From an uncultured Clostridium sp. (GTDB taxonomy: Bacteria > Bacillota > Clostridia > Lachnospirales > Lachnospiraceae): a stretch of 64,000 nt of DNA. The stretch's first letter is position 1, and the number at the start of each line of letters is the position of its first letter. The notes below the pieces were generated by a model. That model had not been told where the DNA came from, ran no database searches, and saw only the letters and a program-made list of their open reading frames with translations. A program made the translations under genes and the position numbers. The stretch lies in assembly GCF_900547735.1 (NCBI RefSeq), contig NZ_URHZ01000002.1, positions 68,675-132,674 on the forward strand. Direction: 5' to 3'. Below, one piece after another: positions 28,101 to 35,518 of this stretch.

Positions 28101-28157
28101 AAGAACTGCCAGGATCGTTGTGACCGGGCGTTTCAGGACGCTTCTTGTTAATCCCAT
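25110..28157 (-). CDS. RND efflux transporter (AcrB/MmpL-like HAE family)
   Basis: A 1015-residue resistance-nodulation-division pump, full length for the family. There is a helix at 12-30, a large extracytoplasmic loop, a helix bundle at about 330-480, a second loop, and a final bundle at about 840-1000. The proton-relay helix TM4 has GVGMMVDNSIVVLES, with one of the two acidic residues of AcrB kept and the second replaced by Asn, as in many Firmicutes members. It probably exports hydrophobic compounds using the proton gradient. It lies 12 bases after the membrane-fusion protein gene, under TetR control. Confidence 0.92.
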   Translation of the reverse strand: MGLTRSVLKRPVTTILAVLCLIVFGISSVFSSKLELTPEMEMPMMVVFAVYPGANPEDVDELVTKPIEDEIGTLNGIKSVNSYSNENMSMVLLQYEYGTDMDKAYSDLKKKTDAMKSSLPDDVDTPTIMEFNINDQATMYLAVNNDKADNLYNYVDEKIVPEIEKISSVASVDISGGREEYIKVEVIPEKLKQYHLSINSLVTAVASANLAYPAGSTEVGSQSLSVTTGVDFKDMESLKRIPITLGNGNTIYLEDVANINSTLKDAAGIGRYNGKDTIALGVKKQQKSSAMEVSKAVNRTISHLTEVNPDLEIVVVNDNSDQINSSLISVLQTMIAAVIISMVIIFLFFGDMKASLIVGTSIPVSILAALVMMRVMGFSLNVITLGSLVLGVGMMVDNSIVVLESCFRSTRGKGFNEFHKAALEGSSIVIQSIIGSTATTCVVFLPLAFLSGMTGQMFKPLGFTIVFCMVASLISAMTIVPLCYMMYRPKERNNAPLSGLVEKMQNGYRGIMKSLLPKKKTVMFTTVGLLVISIFLATQLKMELMPANDQGTVSVTVELRPGLGIEKANEILTKVEDYVSKDEDVESYMLSYGSSGLSIGGGSSASLTAYLKDDRKRTTDEVVDEWRPVLTMIPDTNITLSSQSAMSMMGGGNDGVEYILQSTQYDELKEASDKIVQALKQRSEVTRIHSSLENSAPVVKIDVDPLKAAAEGLTPAQVGGTVNLMLSGKEATTLDVDGGEISVMVEYPDGEYDAIDQVKGIVLDTPTGGSVALTDIADIYFKDSPQNIIRSDKEYQVTITGDFVKGIAKDDQDALETTIYKEAVLPNMSESITRAQNSMDEAMAEEFSALAGAIALAIFLIFVVMAAQFESPKFSIMVMTTIPFSLIGSFGLMFLANATISMPSLLGFLMLVGTVVNNGILYVDTANQYRSDMDRDTALIEAGATRLRPILMTTLTTVVAMIPMALAIGDSGEMMQGMALVNVGGLIASTTLSLLMLPIYYTLMNRGHREELDVD

Positions 28158-28169
28158 TTAATGGCCTCC

Positions 28170-29303
28170 TTATTTCGCATCTGCTTCTGTCGTGTTTTCT
28201 GTCGTGTCTGTTGATGCGCCGTCTGCTTCGCCGGCAGTATCAGCCCCGGCTGTTTCTCCCAGAATTTCTACCTGTGAACCTTCAAACAGCTCGGAACTCC
28301 AGGTAATAATTACGTCATCTTCCGTGGTGAGGCCGTCCGTAATCTCTGTTTTATCCGCATCGTAGATGCCCACTTCCACCGGCACTTCATGCACCGCGTT
28401 ATCTTTATATGTATAAACCATGGCATTTCCGCCCTGATAATAAATGGCGTCGGTCGGAACCATCATGACATTCTCAGCCTTGCTGGATGTCACATAAAGC
28501 TTTACCTGTGCTCCCGTAGCCAGCGCATCGGCTCCTTCCAGGGATGCTTTTACCTTGAAAAGTCCTGTGGATGCGTCTACCATGGAACTGATCTCCGTGA
28601 TCACGCCGTGATATTCGCTGCCGTTTTTCTCGACTCTGATTAAATCGCCCATGCTCAGACCGTTTACAACACGCTCGGTAACATTAAAGGAAACCGCTTT
28701 TGTGCCTTCTCCGGAAATAACACAGAGAACATTGGACTGTGCCACGTTGTCATGCACTTCCACGTTAAAACTTTCTACAAGTCCTCCGATAGGAGCCGTG
28801 ATGGTGCTGAATTCAATCTGGTTGTCATAGGCCAGCTTTGCCGCATCATACTGAAGCTTTGCCAGCTTCGCGCTGCTCTGTACCTGCTCATACTGCTGCT
28901 GGGAAATGTCGCCGCTCTGAAGCAGGACGCTCATCCTCTGAAGGTTTGTATTGGCATCCTGGAGAGATACCGACGCGGTATCAAGCTGGATCTTTGCGCC
29001 GTCCACCTGTTTGGTGTCGATATGGAGCAGTTTCTGTCCTTCCTCCACATAATCTCCTGCCTTTACATAGACATCGGTGACCTCTCCGGCTACCTTCGGT
29101 ATAATATATACAATGTCGGATGGTTCGACGGTACCGGTTAACCCGGTAAACAGCTCAATATTTCCAATCTCAGGCTTCTGTATGGAAACCAGTGGAATGG
29201 ATGCTGCCGCCACCTGCTCCTTTGGCTTTAAGAACCTGGGCACGATAATTGCCGCTGCTGCCACAATCACTACGGCTGTAATGATTACACTTTTTTTCTT
29301 CAT
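28170..29303 (-). CDS. RND periplasmic-adaptor-type membrane fusion protein
   Basis: A 377-residue HlyD/AcrA-family adaptor with an N-terminal membrane helix at about 5-23. A lipoyl half-motif VYVKAGDYVEEGQKLLHID is followed by a coiled-coil hairpin, FSTITAPIGGLVES as the second lipoyl half, beta-barrel segments and a membrane-proximal domain. The C-terminal tail is rich in Asp, Glu and Thr. It links the RND pump to an exit duct. The start has GGAGGACAAC. It is the second gene of the tetR operon. Confidence 0.9.
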   Translation of the reverse strand: MKKKSVIITAVVIVAAAAIIVPRFLKPKEQVAAASIPLVSIQKPEIGNIELFTGLTGTVEPSDIVYIIPKVAGEVTDVYVKAGDYVEEGQKLLHIDTKQVDGAKIQLDTASVSLQDANTNLQRMSVLLQSGDISQQQYEQVQSSAKLAKLQYDAAKLAYDNQIEFSTITAPIGGLVESFNVEVHDNVAQSNVLCVISGEGTKAVSFNVTERVVNGLSMGDLIRVEKNGSEYHGVITEISSMVDASTGLFKVKASLEGADALATGAQVKLYVTSSKAENVMMVPTDAIYYQGGNAMVYTYKDNAVHEVPVEVGIYDADKTEITDGLTTEDDVIITWSSELFEGSQVEILGETAGADTAGEADGASTDTTENTTEADAK

Positions 29304-29475
29304 GTTGTCCTCCTGTTTTGTCCTCTTTCTTTGTTTCAGAATTTTTGTTCTAAATTTTTCTTTCTAAAATCTCTGTTTCAAAATCCTATGGTGTTCCCAA
29401 ATTATATAATTATTGGTATTCTATGATTTCTATGACTATAAAAAGCGGTCATAAGGCTGTTCTATCCGTCTTCCG

Positions 29476-30123
29476 TCAACTCCCCGCCCGTCCTTCCGAG
29501 CCGCTGTTGCATATCCCGTATTTCAGGATCTGCAGTTTGATGGCAAAACGCTCCTTAATCCTTTCCACCGGCACTTCCTCAAAATAAGCCTTTATTTCCA
29601 TGGCGATATTGAACATCGCAAGCTGGAAAAAGCAGTGGAATTCTTCATAATCCCTGGCTACCATAAACCGTTTGTCGGTGTTTTCATAAATCCAATGCTC
29701 TATCTCTTCATTTTTGTGCCCGTATGCATTATTGATTCTTTCCGAAAATCCCTTTAAGATCTCTTCCGAACCCGTGTGGCACATCACGCTTTTGATAAAT
29801 GCGAACTGCTCTTTTCCGGAACAGTAATCAATCGTTTTCAGCAGCAATTTCTCCAACATTTTCCAGATGTCTCCATCCGACTCCGTCAGCGCTTGCCTGC
29901 AGAATTCCCTGAGCCTGTTCTGGCTGTCCTCAAAGATGCAGCCCAGAAGATCCCATTTATCTTCAAAATATGTATAGAAACTTCCCCTGGAGATTTCCGC
30001 TTCCTTAATAATCTGGTTGATAGACACCTTATCAACCGGAACACGCGCAAACTCTTTTACCGCCGCGCTGCAGATAATTCTCTTTTTCTCGTCCGGGAGC
30101 CTGTAAAACCGTTCTGTTGGCAT
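29476..30123 (-). CDS. TetR/AcrR-family repressor of the efflux operon
   Basis: A 215-residue regulator. The N-terminal helix-turn-helix spans about 14-60 (IICSAAVKEFARVPVDKVSI and ISRGSFYTYFEDKWDLL), the family signature being the Y-x-Y-F-x-x-K segment. The C-terminal domain is a ligand-binding helical bundle rich in aromatics, fitting sensing of a hydrophobic pump substrate. It is the first gene of the operon and lies 300 bases after a promoter covered by two palindromes, so autoregulation is likely. Confidence 0.9.
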   Translation of the reverse strand: MPTERFYRLPDEKKRIICSAAVKEFARVPVDKVSINQIIKEAEISRGSFYTYFEDKWDLLGCIFEDSQNRLREFCRQALTESDGDIWKMLEKLLLKTIDYCSGKEQFAFIKSVMCHTGSEEILKGFSERINNAYGHKNEEIEHWIYENTDKRFMVARDYEEFHCFFQLAMFNIAMEIKAYFEEVPVERIKERFAIKLQILKYGICNSGSEGRAGS

Positions 30124-30410
30124 AAGCCTTCCCCCCTGATATTCATATTTTCAACGTCTGCCGTCACCCTGCGTAAAAATAACACAATGCTGTAAATTTT
30201 ACCAGCGGTAGTATTTACCAGCAGACGGCCGGCAGAAATAAAACATACTCTCCGCAAACTTTGCATTGCCACTCAAAAGCCAAGAATCCCGCCCGCGGAA
30301 TTCTTGCGCTGCCGCGCGGTTGCTTCAGCAGCTATTTACCTCTGCGAGGCATGTGCATCCTCGCGGAGCGTTTTTTGATTCATAGGACGTAATTATCTAT
30401 AGATCAAAAA
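30124..30410 (-). other. Untranslated leader of the tetR-efflux operon
   Basis: About 290 bases without a gene. It contains a partial R3 repeat (about 30,252-30,276), a GAAT..ATTC hairpin near 30,287, and a strong stem CTCTGCGAGG/CCTCGCGGAG at 30,340-30,368. That stem is followed on the plus strand by CGTTTTTTG, so it looks like a terminator facing away from the operon although no plus-strand gene precedes it. Confidence 0.55.
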
Positions 30411-30458
30411 AGGTGACAGGCTGTCATTTATTATAGTGACAGCCTGTCACCTTGTCAA
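30411..30458 (-). promoter_or_regulatory. Consensus promoter with double TetR-type operator
   Basis: TTGACA (30,453-30,458) and TATAAT (30,430-30,435) are exactly 17 bases apart on the minus strand. Two 13-bp palindromes, TGACAGCCTGTCA at 30,437-30,449 and TGACAGGCTGTCA at 30,414-30,426, fill the spacer and the start region and form together a perfect 16-bp inverted repeat with a 10-bp gap. Repressor bound here would block RNA polymerase. The TetR protein encoded next is the obvious candidate. Confidence 0.85.
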
Positions 30459-30538
30459 TAGGCTAATAAAAAGTTTATATAATTTTAACTTTATTGTAAC
30501 GATCATTCTCCGTCAGGCGTACAAATGTAGGTATATCC

Positions 30539-31765
30539 TCAGTTTTTCACCGGCTTTCCAGCCAGAACTTCCTGATAATCTTTGTAATTATCCTCCAAAA
30601 GGGCGGGCGTGTCAAGCCCATACGGACATTTGGACTTACACTGTCCGCAATGGATGCAGTCCTCAATCTTTTTCATCTTTGCCTGGCCCTCTTCTGTCAG
30701 GAATTCTTCCGGCGGCATGCGTCTTAAAAGAAGTGACATCCTGGCACACATATTGATCTCAATTCCAGCCGGGCACGGCAGACAGTAACCGCAGGCGCGG
30801 CAGAAAGATCCAGCCAGCTCGTTCCTGTCTTTTTCAATCACTGCCTTTCTCTCCTCCGTCAGTTCGGGAGGATTGCCAATATAGCCGATAAACTCGTCCA
30901 GTTCACTCTCCCGCTGCACGCCCCAGATGGGAAGTACGTTTTCATAGTTGAGCATCCACGCATAGATCACGGCCGAATCCGTAATCAGTCCGCCGGAAAG
31001 GCCCTTCATAGCAATAAAGCCCACATTCTGCTTAAGACAGGCATCCGCCAGCGCAATTTCCCTCTCTGTGGAAAGATAGTTAAACGGAAACTGCAGCGTA
31101 TCGTAAAGCCCCGATTCCACCGCCTCTTCAGCCACCGCCATTCTGTGGTTTGTGATACCGATATACCGGATCTTCCCCTGTGCCTTTGCCTCCAGCATCG
31201 CTTCATAGAGACCGCTGCCGTCTCCCGGCTTCGGACAGAACGCAGGATTGTGGAACTGGTAAATATCCACATAGTCCGTTTTCAAATTATGTAAACTAGT
31301 TTCAAGATCCGCCCAGAATTTCTCCGCTGTTTTCGCCGATGTCTTCGTGGCAATATAAATCTTTTCCCTCACGTCGCTCAGCGCATATCCGATTTTTTCC
31401 TCGCTGTCGGTGTAATCTCTTGCCGTGTCAAAGAAACGGATTCCTGCCGCGTAAGCTTTCTTAAGCAGGCTGCCGGCTGCCTCCACCGACACTCTCTGCA
31501 TCGGAAGAGCGCCAAAACCGTTCTTATTGACGATAATTCCGGTTCTTCCAAGCGTCACCGGCGTTCCGGCGACTTTTTCATAAGAATCCAGCATGTCCTG
31601 GAGCGCCTCATCGCTTTCCTCAATCCAGACGTCCTCCTCCTCTGCGTTGAGTCCGAGGTATTTGGCCAGCGTCCTCTCGTCATCTGAATTATTCCATCTG
31701 GAAATATGGCGGTCAATCTCTTCAAACTCTATCTGGCCCGACAAATATAACTCTTTAAATGTCAT
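30539..31765 (-). CDS. Aldo/keto reductase with ferredoxin-type 4Fe-4S domain
   Basis: A 408-residue protein in three parts. Residues 1-65 form a small acidic domain I do not recognise. Residues about 70-325 are an aldo/keto reductase barrel with FFDTARDYTDSEEKIG (catalytic Tyr), IATKT (Lys) and DIYQFHNP (His). The last 80 residues have CRACGYCLPCP and CIHCGQCKSKCP, binding sites for two iron-sulfur clusters. Such proteins are common in anaerobes; substrates are unknown. The ATG overlaps the GntR stop as ATGA. Confidence 0.88.
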   Translation of the reverse strand: MTFKELYLSGQIEFEEIDRHISRWNNSDDERTLAKYLGLNAEEEDVWIEESDEALQDMLDSYEKVAGTPVTLGRTGIIVNKNGFGALPMQRVSVEAAGSLLKKAYAAGIRFFDTARDYTDSEEKIGYALSDVREKIYIATKTSAKTAEKFWADLETSLHNLKTDYVDIYQFHNPAFCPKPGDGSGLYEAMLEAKAQGKIRYIGITNHRMAVAEEAVESGLYDTLQFPFNYLSTEREIALADACLKQNVGFIAMKGLSGGLITDSAVIYAWMLNYENVLPIWGVQRESELDEFIGYIGNPPELTEERKAVIEKDRNELAGSFCRACGYCLPCPAGIEINMCARMSLLLRRMPPEEFLTEEGQAKMKKIEDCIHCGQCKSKCPYGLDTPALLEDNYKDYQEVLAGKPVKN

Positions 31766-32442
31766 TCTTCTTCCTGCTCCTTTATATTCTTAAGAACCGT
31801 AATTTCCTGGTTGTCAATGTGTTCGCGCACAGCCGCCCTGGCCTCGGCCACATGCCTGTTTCTGAGCGCTTTTAAAATCTTCTCGTGTTCAATCAGAAGA
31901 ATCTGCCTCTTGTCCTCATCCTTAATATATTCCAGACGGAAACGGTACATCTGCTCCCGCAGGTTGTTTAAAATCTGTACCAGCCTTGTATTTCTGGTGC
32001 AATTATAAATTACATCATGGTACGCCTCATCTGTCTCGGCAATCTCCATGGCATTTCCATTGTCAACGGCGTCTTTAAACACCTTTTCCGCCCTCTCCAT
32101 ATCCAGGAGATCGGCGTCCGTCATTCTTTGGCAGGCCAGTTCAATGGCCAGTTCCTCCAGGGAACGTCTCACCTCTAATACATCCTTTAAGCTCTTTTCG
32201 GAAATTTTGGCCACCTCGGCTCCCTTGCGGGGGATCATCAGTACCAGGCCTTCCAGTTCCAGTTTTCTGATGGCCTCGCGGATTGGAGTCCTGCTTACTC
32301 CCAGCTTTTCTGCAAGCTGGATTTCCATCAGTCTTTCTCCCGGAGCCAGTTCCCCTTTCAAAATGGCCTGCCGGAGTGTATTGAATACGACATCCCTGAG
32401 CGGGAGGTACTCATTCATATTTACTTCAAAATCGTTTCCCAT
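31762..32442 (-). CDS. GntR-family regulator, FadR/FCD subfamily
   Basis: A 226-residue regulator with an N-terminal winged helix at about 12-75 (ERLMEIQLAEKLGVSRTPIREAI) and an all-helical FCD ligand domain at about 85-215, including the metal or ligand residues in DEAYHDVIY and EHEKILKAL. FCD proteins usually sense small organic acids. It is translationally coupled to the aldo/keto reductase by a 4-base overlap, so that gene is a likely target. An alternative in-frame start lies nine codons in (MNEYLPLRD). Confidence 0.88.
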   Translation of the reverse strand: MGNDFEVNMNEYLPLRDVVFNTLRQAILKGELAPGERLMEIQLAEKLGVSRTPIREAIRKLELEGLVLMIPRKGAEVAKISEKSLKDVLEVRRSLEELAIELACQRMTDADLLDMERAEKVFKDAVDNGNAMEIAETDEAYHDVIYNCTRNTRLVQILNNLREQMYRFRLEYIKDEDKRQILLIEHEKILKALRNRHVAEARAAVREHIDNQEITVLKNIKEQEEE

Positions 32443-32492
32443 AAATAATTCCCCTGTCCTAAATTATTTTCCTGCATTGGTATTATAGAATA

Positions 32493-32664
32493 ACAGTTCA
32501 GCCATGGTGCATCCCGCGAAGTGTTTTGCGTTTTTTGCGAAAATCCCGAGTTCGCGGCGCGGCGCAACGAAAAGTGCGCGATGCGGACTTATCATTACAA
32601 TCAACGGTGCTTTTTACCGTTTCTGTGCATCATTTTGCTGCAGTTTAGCCGAAGGCTCAGCTGT
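32493..32664. repeat. Dispersed structured repeat R1, copy a
   Basis: A 172-bp intergenic element with ACAGTTCAGCC at the left end and a matching inverted end (GGCTCAGCTGT, two mismatches) at the right. It aligns with copy b at 45,949-46,082 along its length: GTGTTTT, TTTTTTGCGAAAATCCCGAG, GCGGCGCG and CCGTTTCTGTGCATCATTT are shared. About 40 bases in the middle (32,565-32,605) are extra and match repeat R3, as if one repeat sat inside another. The right end reaches into ispE. Confidence 0.8.
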
Positions 32665-33546
32665 AACATTGTAGAAGCTGGTCAAATATACCTGCTTTAC
32701 AAGATGGCTTCCGGTTCCATAGCGCATCTCCTCATATGCATCCTGGGCGGCAGCCGGATTTACAAACAATCCGAACACCGTCGGGCCGCTCCCGCTCATC
32801 AGGGCATTCACAGCCCCCAGTTCCATCATCTTTTCCTTGATTTCCCGGATAATCGGGTGGGCCGGAATCGTCACCGTCTCCAGTATGTTTCCCAGATTCT
32901 CAGCAATCCCGTAAAAATCTCTGGATGATATGGCCTTCGCAATTCTGTCAATATCCGGGTGTGCATCCCGGGGAAGCGAAGGTAAATTCAGGTTTTCGTA
33001 AACAAATTTTGTAGAAACGCTGATTGGCGGCTTAGCAATTAGAATCTGACACTGCGGCATCGGTGGCAGCGGCGTCAGAATTTCCCCAATTCCTTCCGAA
33101 AGGGCCGTACCTCTCATAATACAGTAGGGCACGTCCGCTCCCAGTTTAACGCCCCGCTCCATCAGCTCTTCCATCGTAAGTCCAAGTGAAAACATCTTGT
33201 TGATTCCAAACATAACCGCCGCCGCATCGCTGCTGCCGCCCGCCATGCCGGCCGCCACAGGGATGAATTTCTTCATCTTGATATCCACTCCCTCCGTGAC
33301 CCCAAACTCGTCCATCAGAAGCTTCGCCGCCCTGTATCCCAGGTTGTTTTCGTTGTCAGGCAGGTAGTAAAGGTTCGTTTCCAGCCTGATTCCAGGCTGA
33401 TCGCTGCGCTCTAAGTCGATCTTGTCGTATACGCGCACCGTCTGCATAATCATCCGCACCTCGTGGTAACCGTCTTCCCTCTTCCTGACCACGTCGAGCC
33501 CCAGATTAATCTTACCGTAGGCTTTAAGCCCCAGGTGCTTTATCAT
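32614..33546 (-). CDS. ispE: 4-diphosphocytidyl-2-C-methyl-D-erythritol kinase
   Basis: IspE phosphorylates CDP-methylerythritol in the non-mevalonate isoprenoid pathway. The 310-residue protein has the N-terminal KAYGKINLGLDVV, the GHMP-kinase ATP motif PVAAGMAGGSSDAAAV, and LMSGSGPTVFGLF. The ATG at 33,546 has GGAGGAATAGG upstream; the frame to 33,597 is rejected. The last 16 or so codons (ending AKLQQNDAQKR) lie inside repeat R1, so the tail is probably repeat-derived. Confidence 0.93.
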   Translation of the reverse strand: MIKHLGLKAYGKINLGLDVVRKREDGYHEVRMIMQTVRVYDKIDLERSDQPGIRLETNLYYLPDNENNLGYRAAKLLMDEFGVTEGVDIKMKKFIPVAAGMAGGSSDAAAVMFGINKMFSLGLTMEELMERGVKLGADVPYCIMRGTALSEGIGEILTPLPPMPQCQILIAKPPISVSTKFVYENLNLPSLPRDAHPDIDRIAKAISSRDFYGIAENLGNILETVTIPAHPIIREIKEKMMELGAVNALMSGSGPTVFGLFVNPAAAQDAYEEMRYGTGSHLVKQVYLTSFYNVTAEPSAKLQQNDAQKR

Positions 33547-33707
33547 TCCTATTCCTCCGGTCTGTGGTATAGATGGATACAATTCGTTACTGTTCACTCT
33601 GTGCCCAGTAACAACACTCCACGGGATGCATCCGGTATGAACTGAAATTACAATTCAAACGGGAGTATCAGGTGGATTGTATCCGTGCATTATTTTGTAT
33701 ACAATAT

Positions 33708-33736
33708 ATTATATACGTCGTACATACAAAATACAA
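33708..33736 (-). promoter_or_regulatory. Promoter for ispE
   Basis: TTGTAT (33,731-33,736) and TATAAT (33,708-33,713) on the minus strand are 17 bases apart, giving a start about 155 bases before the ispE ATG. Confidence 0.65.
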
Positions 33737-33819
33737 TAGTATTCCTTGGTATTTTTGTGTGAATCTGCATTTAGTTGTAAAATGGGGAGGCTGATGGGGG
33801 GCAGAGGGGATGGGGAGGA

Positions 33820-34045
33820 GAGGGGATGAGTCTTCAGTCCCTGTTTGGAGGTATTGCAAGTGGGAAATCCGGGCAGAAAAAGTTCCTTCGGGAAACGCTC
33901 GCGCTCTTTGGAGTACATAACGGACACTAACCTCGAAAAAACCTCGGTAAGTGCCGATGGACTCCAGGTTCCCTGCGGAATCTTTTTCTCCCGGATTCCC
34001 CACGGGAAGGTTTTCGCCGGGACAGAAGACGCGTAGGTGATCGGC
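33820..34045. repeat. Giant palindromic repeat R2, copy a
   Basis: A stretch of about 225 bases that folds on itself in three nested arms: GTCTTCAGTCCC (33,830-33,841) with GGGACAGAAGAC (34,019-34,030); the segment 33,861-33,898 (GGGAAATCCGGGCAGAAAAA and on) with 33,967-34,004; and 33,909-33,934 with 33,941-33,965. Long open frames here on both strands follow from the palindrome and do not resemble proteins. Confidence 0.75.
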
Positions 34046-34096
34046 CATCCCGTTCTCTGACTGCATCAGAGGAGCATCCCTCTGTTTTCAATGGGC

Positions 34097-34164
34097 AGAG
34101 GTATTGTCGCGGCCACAATACTTTTCCGGAAGAGGTATTGTAGCAGCCATTAGGATTTTCCGAA
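34097..34164. repeat. Tandem pair of 34-bp units
   Basis: Two adjacent 34-base copies beginning AGAGGTATTGT (34,097-34,130 and 34,131-34,164) and both ending TTTTCCG. They lie between the two R2 copies. Confidence 0.75.
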
Positions 34165-34240
34165 AATGCATATTTTCAATTAACAGATATAAAATAGGAA
34201 CTGAATTTGTTATTTAACTATATCTTCTGGTTATAATGTG

Positions 34241-34278
34241 AAACCGCAGTTGTAAGCTGCGGTTTCTGTCTTTATTAT
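34241..34278 (+). terminator. Orphan terminator-like hairpin
   Basis: AAACCGCAG and CTGCGGTTT form a perfect 9-bp stem with a 7-base loop, followed on the plus strand by CTGTCTTTATTATT. No plus-strand gene lies upstream; a TATAAT just before the stem could be a promoter of a very short transcript. Confidence 0.5.
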
Positions 34279-34421
34279 TGGGTTGTGATGTTAAGCCGCG
34301 GGGGCGGCGGCCTTGTCAGGCTTTTTGAATTGGCATTTTCAAGCTGCGCGATGCAGCGGCACTATCCGGCTATCTCAATAAATACGCCGGTCCGCACTTG
34401 GCGAAGGTGGTAAACAGCGGC

Positions 34422-34689
34422 GGCAGGATGGCGGGCGGGAGCGATCCCTTCCGGGTTTCAGTCCCGCCGACAACCTTCCCCGGGGGGGAAGGAGGGGGAA
34501 AACTTTCCGGAGGGGACCTTGGAATCCGCCGGTGCTTGCTGAGGTTTCCCACGAAGCTAGCATCCGATGCGCATTCCACAAGCGGGAGCGGGTCCCCGCA
34601 GGAATTTTTTCCCCCGGATTCCCCCTGCGACTATCTCCCCACCGGGACTGACCCCCCAGAAGAACTCGCTCCCGTCCGCTATCCTGCCA
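34422..34689. repeat. Giant palindromic repeat R2, copy b
   Basis: About 268 bases. The outer ends GGCAGGAT-GCGG-CGGGAGCGA (34,422-34,444) and its complement at 34,667-34,689 match at 21 of 23 positions. Inner arms near 34,482-34,517 and 34,590-34,626 repeat the R2 signature GGGGAATCCGGGG plus an A run and TTCCTGCGGGG. It lies directly downstream of the YesL-like gene. Confidence 0.75.
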
Positions 34690-34707
34690 AAAGCGTCCCC
34701 CTCCCAA

Positions 34708-35388
34708 CTAAACCATATACCTCTTGAACACCCTGCAAAGCAGAACCGAATTGATATAAAGCGGCCCGGAAAGCGCCCAGAAGGCCAGCCAGGAGGCATA
34801 GTTTACCGCAATATAAAAAAACGCCGCATTGAGGATTACCATCAATACCGTTGACGGCAGATGGCGCACCGACATCATAAAGGCATTGCAGAGCGTCCGA
34901 TGTACAGGATTGACGAACCTGGCCTGGACGGCGTATACGTACAGTGATGTAAACATGTACATCACGAGCAGAGCCAGGAATATCACCGCCATTGCCAGGC
35001 GCACCGGGCTGCCTGTTGAGAAGATTCCCGACAGAGCGGCCCCGGAACCGGCAAAACCGGTAGACGGGTTTACCGGCAGGCCTGTCCCACCAAGGACGAC
35101 ATACCAGAAGTCTACCATGAGCACAGCCCCTATCAGCCAGAGCATGATATGAATGGCTGTGGACTGAAAGAAATTGTCTTTGAATGCCTTGAGAAAACTC
35201 CGGTATATATGGGATTCCCGGTCCTCCGCCATTTTCAGGGTAACATAATATAACGCCGTCACTGACGCCCCGGCCGTTATGACCGGAAGACAGAACAGGA
35301 CCGCAAAAAAATTCAATATCATTAAATCCCAGACCCTTGACATCAGCATAAAGAAGGGATTATCATAATCGAATAGTTTGGATGCCAT
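34708..35388 (-). CDS. YesL-like membrane protein (DUF624)
   Basis: A 226-residue integral membrane protein with about five hydrophobic helices. The N-terminal LFDYDNPFFMLMSRVWDLMILNFF (read in two parts) and FCLPVITAGASVTALYYV are typical of the YesL/DUF624 family, often found near sugar uptake and polysaccharide-use genes. The biochemical role is unknown. There is no sugar operon next to it here. The stop lies 19 bases from repeat R2b. Confidence 0.8.
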   Translation of the reverse strand: MASKLFDYDNPFFMLMSRVWDLMILNFFAVLFCLPVITAGASVTALYYVTLKMAEDRESHIYRSFLKAFKDNFFQSTAIHIMLWLIGAVLMVDFWYVVLGGTGLPVNPSTGFAGSGAALSGIFSTGSPVRLAMAVIFLALLVMYMFTSLYVYAVQARFVNPVHRTLCNAFMMSVRHLPSTVLMVILNAAFFYIAVNYASWLAFWALSGPLYINSVLLCRVFKRYMV

Positions 35389-35518
35389 TGTAAATTGCCT
35401 TTCTTTCTATAAAAAATGTCTTTCTTCCCAGCTACTCCTGGAACCCAGGGTTTTCTATGTTTTTCTAAGTGTTCTCAAAGAGCTATGCTCAAAGTTCACG
35501 AAGTTCTTTTCTTACAGC

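Larger units (their letters stand above)
33547..34707. other. Gene-poor interval rich in repeats
   Basis: About 1.16 kb between ispE and the YesL-like gene. It holds the ispE promoter, R2a, a 34-bp tandem pair, an orphan terminator and R2b. Several open frames of 60-130 codons exist here on both strands, but they lack ribosome sites and protein-like composition and mirror one another across the palindromes, so none is called as a gene. Confidence 0.6.

Noticed and set aside
33668..34066. Several overlapping open frames of 60-132 codons on both strands
   Set aside because: They arise from the palindromic repeat R2a and mirror each other; no start signals and no protein-like composition.
34370..34854. 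Overlapping frames of 69-110 codons around repeat R2b
   Set aside because: Same cause as at R2a; Gly/Pro/Arg-rich translations of a GC-rich palindrome, not genes.
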